Below are positions 58,547-64,000 of a stretch of DNA of 64,000 bases, one piece after another. Origin of the DNA: a virus. The position numbers and the translations under genes were made by a program. The notes below the pieces were generated by a model that was given only the letters and a program-made list of their open reading frames with translations, was not told where the DNA came from and searched no databases. Positions within the stretch are counted from its first letter, which is position 1. Each line of letters begins with the position of its first letter. The stretch covers positions 1 to 64,000 of the IMG/VR virus record IMGVR_UViG_3300017990_000017. One strand, 5' to 3'.

Positions 58547-60962
58547 TCGTCCTCCTTCCTCGTTCCTTACGCGACAGATCCCTACTGCCAAGATGCAGGG
58601 GGACGTGTCGGGGATGTACCTGACGCGCACGCAGGATCCCAGTACGGGCCCTGCCGCGTATGCGCTTGGCATCGCTCGTGTCACTCGAGTGGACTACGCC
58701 AAGCACAAGATCCAGCTTCAGATCATTCACGGAGAACGGGACTACTACGACTGGACGGCGATGCCGGCCGGATGCCCAGGCGCTGGTTCGCGGCATTTCA
58801 TCGGCGCTCTCCCTGAGCCTGGGGACATCGCGGTCGTCGGGTGGATGTCGGCGGACTCCAAGATCCCCATCGTTCTGACGTACATGCCGATTGGCGTGGA
58901 GTCGGGTAACGAGTGGACGCCGGTGCAGTCGTTCATGCCGACCGAGGTTGACATGAACCCCCAAACGCGGGCCCACTACGAGGGCATCTACGGTCGCTAC
59001 CGACACAAGATGCGAGCGATGCGTCCGGGCTGCATCTGCCTGTCTTCGAGCCAAGGCTCGGACATCATCATGGACGAGAGCGTCTTGATCACGAACCGTC
59101 GAGCGACGGAGATCCGTCTTCGTGATCATGATCAGGCTATCGTCTTCCGCTCCTTGGCTCAGTTCCACGCGATGGGCGGTGCTCGCATCTACGGGGGCAT
59201 GGTTCAGCGCGATGCTCAGTTCCTGCCGTCCCGGATGGTCAGCGACGGCATCAACTGGACTGCGGGAGTTCAGGTGGACAGCAACGGAAACCCGTTGTCG
59301 GAAGACCAGCTCGGTAACTCACCAACCCCCGCCGGGGCCTTGACGCCCCACCGTGTCTTCCTTCGTTCGAACGCCACGTTGCCGTTCGCGGACAGCGGGA
59401 TCTCGATCGACAGCAACGTGGACCCCTACAGTTTCCTTTCGCGAGGCTACTTCATCGGTTCCGATGGCTATGTCTACGACCCGTCTCGTATCCGGTCGGA
59501 GGCTGAGTATGGCGGCAAGCCGATGTGGCGTGTTGCGTACGACCCCAACCCTGAGAACGTGAACCTCCCGGGAAACTCTTTCACGGCGCTTGACGGCACC
59601 GACTCTGACACCCTGACGGAGTACCGTATCGAGCTCGATCACTCGTGGGATGGCACGTTGCCCGTCACCGAGCAGACGGACGGGTTCGATGCAGACCGGC
59701 TTCCTTCAGACAACGTGCAGGATGGAGCCACCTCGTCGAGCGGACCGTACCTCCAGTGGGTCCTGGGTTCCGTGGTGGGCAACGACCCCTACACGAGTCG
59801 AGGACGGACTCTGTACGGTCTCCCTCTCGCGCCTCAGATCTTCTCGGAGGACCGTGTCGATCCAAGGCTGCAATCCGGGCTTGGTCTCCCTATCGGTGAG
59901 CACGGCGCTTCCCTGTTCCGTGTGGAGTCTCCGATCGACAACCCCGCGACCATCCCTCCCATGTTCGTTTCGACGACGAAGGACGGTCGCGTCAAGGGGT
60001 TCCTCAGCGGACCGCAGGATCAAAACTCGCTCGAGCTCGCGATGAACGGCGGCATGAGGCTTCAGGCAAACGGCCCGATGATCTTCGATGCTTCCAACGT
60101 CGTGTTCAATTGTCGGAACGGCGATCCGACGAACAACTACGCCGCGCTGCTCACTTCGGACACAGGGGCAATTGCCATTCGAGGAAACGCTCCGACGACA
60201 CAGGGCAGCTTCTCGGCTCGAACGACTTCTCAGGATCTCCAGGAGAGCAACTTCCCGCACACGTTGGTCGAGAGCCCGAGCGGCAGCACACACATCAAGT
60301 CGGGTCGTTTCACGAAGATCACCGGGGCCAACGGCATCCAGCTCGTGGACACGAATGAAGTGCTGATGACTGCCAAGCAGTCCATCAACATGTTCGCGGA
60401 CAAGGCCCTGCTCCAGTGCAACACGCACGACAAAACGGTGCAGGGCAAGGAGACCCAGCTCTACTCGGGGCCGAAAAACTTCCTGCCCACCAACGCGCCG
60501 ATGCGCGAGATCAAATTCATCTCGAACCCGTTGACGGGTCACGCGGGTGGCAACACGGACTCGTACTTCATGTTGTTTGGAGACCGCGTCGAGAGATTCG
60601 TGTTTGGTAGTCATCGAACCACGGTGGCGGTGGGCAACATCACGCACTCGACGGCTCTTGGTTCGGTGACGAACCGCGCGGGGGTAAATCAGATTCGCGT
60701 AGGGACCACTGCGGGTATCAGCACGTTCTCGGCTACGACGACGAGCATGGTTTCGACGCTGGCTACAACCATCAACGCGCTTGCGTCCGTCACTGTGAGG
60801 AGTCTTGGGCGGGCCAAGCTGTCGGGCATCGTGACGACGCTTGGAGGATCTGGGCCTCCTGGTCGAATCCTCAGCAGCACCGACCGTGATCCTCTCACGA
60901 ACCTTCCGTTCTCCTTCTTTGGGCTGGGCAGTCCGGGGCACCGCCTCGGCCCGCCGATCTAG
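58539..60962 (+). CDS. Baseplate spike/hub protein (gp5/VgrG-like)
   Basis: 807 residues from ATG 58539, overlapping the hub gene by 8 nt (an upstream TTG at 58524 is less likely). Residues about 35-115 read as an OB-fold (YALGIARVTRVDYAKHKIQL, GALPEPGDIAVVGWMSADSK), as in gp5 and VgrG spike proteins. The C-terminal 400 residues are strand-repeat rich (GSTHIKSGRFTKITGANGIQ, LVDTNEVLMTAKQSINMFAD), compatible with a trimeric beta-helix needle. No lysozyme motif is seen; the preceding gene has the peptidase instead. Confidence 0.7.
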   Translation: MGSRPPSSFLTRQIPTAKMQGDVSGMYLTRTQDPSTGPAAYALGIARVTRVDYAKHKIQLQIIHGERDYYDWTAMPAGCPGAGSRHFIGALPEPGDIAVVGWMSADSKIPIVLTYMPIGVESGNEWTPVQSFMPTEVDMNPQTRAHYEGIYGRYRHKMRAMRPGCICLSSSQGSDIIMDESVLITNRRATEIRLRDHDQAIVFRSLAQFHAMGGARIYGGMVQRDAQFLPSRMVSDGINWTAGVQVDSNGNPLSEDQLGNSPTPAGALTPHRVFLRSNATLPFADSGISIDSNVDPYSFLSRGYFIGSDGYVYDPSRIRSEAEYGGKPMWRVAYDPNPENVNLPGNSFTALDGTDSDTLTEYRIELDHSWDGTLPVTEQTDGFDADRLPSDNVQDGATSSSGPYLQWVLGSVVGNDPYTSRGRTLYGLPLAPQIFSEDRVDPRLQSGLGLPIGEHGASLFRVESPIDNPATIPPMFVSTTKDGRVKGFLSGPQDQNSLELAMNGGMRLQANGPMIFDASNVVFNCRNGDPTNNYAALLTSDTGAIAIRGNAPTTQGSFSARTTSQDLQESNFPHTLVESPSGSTHIKSGRFTKITGANGIQLVDTNEVLMTAKQSINMFADKALLQCNTHDKTVQGKETQLYSGPKNFLPTNAPMREIKFISNPLTGHAGGNTDSYFMLFGDRVERFVFGSHRTTVAVGNITHSTALGSVTNRAGVNQIRVGTTAGISTFSATTTSMVSTLATTINALASVTVRSLGRAKLSGIVTTLGGSGPPGRILSSTDRDPLTNLPFSFFGLGSPGHRLGPPI

Positions 60963-60968
60963 TGCTGT

Positions 60969-61553
60969 ATGGCGTTGACGATTCCATCTTTGACAGGTGC
61001 CATCATCGCGGTGGCACAGGCGCAGTTCCCGGGCTCCCAGGTGACGCCCAAACTCGCGCAAGCAGTTTCACAATCCGTCATTTCGTGGATTTCTGTCCCG
61101 ACGAACGTGACGGTTCAGGGGGTCACGGCAGGGACCGCTGGGGCTGGGAGCGTAAACGGGAAATTGACGTTCAGTGGGCCGGCGAGTCTCGTGTCTTCGG
61201 GCCTGACCCAGGCGGGCGTGACAGGCCCCACGGCGCCTCCTATCGGCGGCTCGGTGGGTCGAGGTCTCCTGGCTACCTTGAACTCCTCGGCTCAGTACAC
61301 GGGCGCCTCTGCGGGCGTAGCGGTGGGTACGGACGTGTCGAAGGTCAGCAACGCAAACGCAGCGGCCCTTATCCCCCTCCTCGTCGCAAACCTCGGATCT
61401 CAAAGCATCGGCGGCACGAGTGCAACGCAACTCGCTGCGGGTCTCGGACGGGGGATCGCAGATGTCGTCAAAACCGGCACCGGCTTTGGTGGTGTCGTTG
61501 GGGTTCCCTCACCTACCGGGGCCGTCGGCACCAGTGTGTCGGTAGTATTTTGA
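60969..61553 (+). CDS. Small baseplate-region protein
   Basis: 194 residues. An N-terminal helix-rich part (LTGAIIAVAQAQFPGSQVTP, KLAQAVSQSVISWISV) is followed by a Gly/Ser/Ala/Thr-rich remainder. No membrane segment is convincing and no family is recognised. It starts 6 nt after the spike gene and ends 7 nt before the next, so it belongs to the baseplate operon. Confidence 0.55.
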   Translation: MALTIPSLTGAIIAVAQAQFPGSQVTPKLAQAVSQSVISWISVPTNVTVQGVTAGTAGAGSVNGKLTFSGPASLVSSGLTQAGVTGPTAPPIGGSVGRGLLATLNSSAQYTGASAGVAVGTDVSKVSNANAAALIPLLVANLGSQSIGGTSATQLAAGLGRGIADVVKTGTGFGGVVGVPSPTGAVGTSVSVVF

Positions 61554-61560
61554 GCAGCTC

Positions 61561-64000
61561 ATGGGCTTCGATTTCACAGGATTTGTCCTTCGTGCGCCTC
61601 GCGTGGCGCCGGCTAACGCCCAAACTACGGACGAGGCCGTCAACGGCGTAGATCGGGACTTCAAACCGCTTAGCAGCGACTACACCATTCCGTCCCCGGA
61701 ACTCGTCGAGATCGGTGCCGACCAGTACCGGGCCGCTGTGCTCCTGCGTCCCAACGACGGCCAGACCGAGTACCTCGTTTGGGCCGCGAACACCGCGAAT
61801 CTCTCGGACATCGGTGGCTTCGAGATTCGGAACGAAGCGAACGCGACGTTCCCGAACAGCACCGGCGTCATCGTCTCCGACAACAACAACATCTTCGGAT
61901 CAGCAGGCAGCACTCGCGTCATCGTCATCGACGATGCGAACCGCAACATCGCTGACATCACGAGCTTGATCGTCCGGCGTGGAGACACGGGGGACGAGTT
62001 TGAGCTCGTCGGTAACGGAACCTGGAACACCGTCAGCGGCATCTTCCAGATCACCGATGAGCAAACCCTCATCGATCTTGGTGGTGGTGTCTCGTCGGGC
62101 CGTGGTGACAGAGCCACGACGATCACGTACACGTTGCTTGCTCCGTCCTTCTGGTGGACGAAGAACGACATCTACGGCAACCGGTTCGTTTGGGACGGCC
62201 AGTTGAACCGTTGGCGTCCTCTTCGTGGTACGCCGCCTCGCAATCTGGGCACGTTGCTCGCAGACACCGACTACACGCTCTCTCCGGCGCCTCGGGTGAA
62301 CGTGGAGGACTTTCTGCCGGGCAACAGCGGGGATCCAGATGCCTACTGCATGGTGCGCCTTGGTACGCGCCCGGATGCTTCGTCTCTTCCCGTGGCGCCC
62401 CCTGTGGGTTCATCAGGGTTCAGTGGCATCAAAGTCAAGACGGATTCCGAGCTCGAGGACTTCGATTTCTCGATGGAGCCCGAGCTCGCGGGTGTCGTCG
62501 GCCAGGACAGTGGCGAGCTCAAGTGGAACCCTGCCTTCGTGGAGGAGTTCGCAGGGCAGACGATCTTCTACTCGTACCGTCGCTTCGCCGAGGCAGATGA
62601 GGTCGAGCCTCTCGGGGACCTCGAGAACGCCAACCTCAACCTCCTGTTCTTGGCCCCCATCCCGGGGCCGACGGACTACCCTTTCATTCGTATCGGTACT
62701 CGCAAACCGCTCATCGTGAAGTTTGCCGATACGGAAGCGGACTTGTTCATCCTCACTCTCGAAGAAGGTGAGGTTGGTGTCGCGCTGTCCACGGGACGAC
62801 TGAAGTTCGCTGAAGCGGACGTGGACAAAGCGGATCCCACCAGTGATGGGTTCGACAACACGTACCTCGGTGCGCAGGTGTTCTACGACGGGGTCTCGTT
62901 GACGAGGCAACCGGTGCCTCTTCGTAAGCCCGTGCAGCTCGTCAATAGCGGAGGAGATCCCACGGCTGTTGATGGCCAAAATCACAGTCTCTTCATCCCC
63001 GATGCCATCCCGACCCCGGGACCAGGCGTATCCGGGGTCACGCACATCCCGGATACGACGGGCACGATCCCCAACACATCAACGGCTCCTGGCATTCGTT
63101 TCGGTGGAGGATCGGGACTCATTCGGGCAATCGAAGGTCCATGGGACCTTATCCTGTTCACTTCGACCGGGCAGATCTCCAACGTCGACACGTTCGATGA
63201 CGACGACGAGACCCCTCGGTTCCGGTTCCGCATCCCACGGGGCACGGCTTTTGTGGATCTTCGTCAGGGTCCGGGGGGCAGTGAAGTCATCCTCGGGCGT
63301 CAGGATCTCAAGCGGTTCGACGGTGAAGAGATGTTCTTCCTTCAGCCGGCTGTGCAGCCCTCTGTCTACATGGAGGAGTGCCGCATGGTCTGCCGTGTGC
63401 GTGACGAGTTCACGCTTGTTGGCACCGAGGTCCTGGTCTTCGCGGTCAACAACCTCGAGGTGACCTGGGATGCTTCGACGGACCCAGGCGGTGTAGCCAC
63501 TTCGGCAGGCGGGACCTTCACGCCTGAAGACATCGCCACGAGTCTCAACTCCCTGATGCCGCTTGACGGTGAGGTCATCGCTCAAAACGGGCGTGTCATC
63601 ATCCAGTCCACGCTCGAAGTCAACGGATTCAGGTACGGCGACATCGAGATCGGCTTTGGGCCCGGAGGAACCAAGGATCTGTCTGGTTGTGCCGCTTTGG
63701 GTCTGCTTCCGGGTTGGAGGATCCGCATCAACGATCCCAACATTCCGGAGCCACCGAACCTCAACTGGCTTCCGGACAACGGGGTCTCGGTTGGCCTGTT
63801 CCGCAGTCCTTTCAACCTGGACGGCAGCAAGAACAACATCGCCGACGTGTACGACGTGGCGCGGTTCGAGGATGCCATCATCCTCTCCAGTATTTCTGCG
63901 TCACCAGTAGTGTTGCTGGATCGGGTACCTCTCGAGGACGTGGCCGGCTACGATGAAAACGTCTTCTTCCAAATTCAGGACGGTCTGGTTCAGTTCAACC
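61561..64000 (+). CDS. Large baseplate/structural protein, 3' end outside window
   Basis: ATG 61561 opens a frame that stays open to the last base (813 codons). The N-terminus is MGFDFTGFVLRAPRVAPANA. Beta-rich segments alternate with loops (YRAAVLLRPNDGQTEYLVWA, TRVIVIDDANRNIADITSLI, AFVDLRQGPGGSEVILGRQD). Features such as LEVNGFRYGDIEIGFGPGGT and LSGCAALGLLPGWRIRIN suggest a multidomain virion protein. The place after hub, spike and a small protein suggests a baseplate wedge or tail-fibre-network component. No stop is reached, so full length is unknown. Confidence 0.65.
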   Translation, partial: MGFDFTGFVLRAPRVAPANAQTTDEAVNGVDRDFKPLSSDYTIPSPELVEIGADQYRAAVLLRPNDGQTEYLVWAANTANLSDIGGFEIRNEANATFPNSTGVIVSDNNNIFGSAGSTRVIVIDDANRNIADITSLIVRRGDTGDEFELVGNGTWNTVSGIFQITDEQTLIDLGGGVSSGRGDRATTITYTLLAPSFWWTKNDIYGNRFVWDGQLNRWRPLRGTPPRNLGTLLADTDYTLSPAPRVNVEDFLPGNSGDPDAYCMVRLGTRPDASSLPVAPPVGSSGFSGIKVKTDSELEDFDFSMEPELAGVVGQDSGELKWNPAFVEEFAGQTIFYSYRRFAEADEVEPLGDLENANLNLLFLAPIPGPTDYPFIRIGTRKPLIVKFADTEADLFILTLEEGEVGVALSTGRLKFAEADVDKADPTSDGFDNTYLGAQVFYDGVSLTRQPVPLRKPVQLVNSGGDPTAVDGQNHSLFIPDAIPTPGPGVSGVTHIPDTTGTIPNTSTAPGIRFGGGSGLIRAIEGPWDLILFTSTGQISNVDTFDDDDETPRFRFRIPRGTAFVDLRQGPGGSEVILGRQDLKRFDGEEMFFLQPAVQPSVYMEECRMVCRVRDEFTLVGTEVLVFAVNNLEVTWDASTDPGGVATSAGGTFTPEDIATSLNSLMPLDGEVIAQNGRVIIQSTLEVNGFRYGDIEIGFGPGGTKDLSGCAALGLLPGWRIRINDPNIPEPPNLNWLPDNGVSVGLFRSPFNLDGSKNNIADVYDVARFEDAIILSSISASPVVLLDRVPLEDVAGYDENVFFQIQDGLVQFN

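Noticed and set aside
1-64000. CRISPR arrays, tRNA or rRNA genes, integrase or attachment sites
   Set aside because: No regularly spaced repeat array, cloverleaf sequence, rRNA-like stretch or integrase domain was seen on reading; a dedicated tRNA scan was not possible here.

Overview
What it is: a 64-kb stretch of the late (virion) region of a large contractile-tailed bacteriophage. All recognisable genes but one run on the + strand, packed with 1-10 nt overlaps or gaps. In order come virion/decoration proteins, neck proteins, a large fibre cluster, a probable spanin pair, a giant tail sheath, tail tube, tail-chaperone-like genes, tape measure, baseplate hub with a peptidase domain, spike and baseplate proteins. 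The lipoprotein/coiled-coil pair that looks like spanins suggests a Gram-negative host. The sequence does not identify the phage or host further, and no database search was run. Layout: 1-5681 holds a truncated ORF, an FmdB-type zinc ribbon, a structural protein, three tandem virion paralogues (1499-3915) ended by a strong hairpin, and connector-like genes. 5742-7421 is a zinc-finger/Vsr-like homing endonuclease. 7500-20689 is a fibre cassette with shared modules, shared N-termini and shared C-termini. 20689-26029 holds a DnaQ-fold protein without catalytic residues, the probable spanin pair and neck proteins. 26026-28128 is an actin-like ATPase split by a LAGLIDADG intein, followed by a free-standing PD-(D/E)XK endonuclease. 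31051-38508 is a 2,485-residue tail sheath. 38594-42923 is a homing-endonuclease/methyltransferase gene broken by a 2.1-kb insertion carrying an HTH protein, a C5 cytosine methyltransferase and an HNH nuclease. 42961-64000 holds tail tube, chaperone-like proteins, tape measure and baseplate, and runs off the window end. Most notable: (1) The sheath carries seven first-half motifs followed by seven second-half motifs of one beta domain (residues about 851-1662). This is the arrangement expected if the domain were inserted into itself repeatedly. One complete, un-nested copy sits in the virion protein at 2176-3228. (2) The restriction-modification cassette is flanked by a 9-bp direct repeat (39198-39206 and 41287-41295). 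Removing 39207-41295 restores one 746-codon ORF, so one selfish element has landed inside another. (3) A hairpin with conserved flanks and compensatory stem changes occurs three times, in the leaders of the genes at 4003, 31051 and 44319. The window thus combines standard myovirus morphogenesis with a dense load of nested mobile elements (an intein, three homing-type nuclease genes and a restriction-modification cassette).
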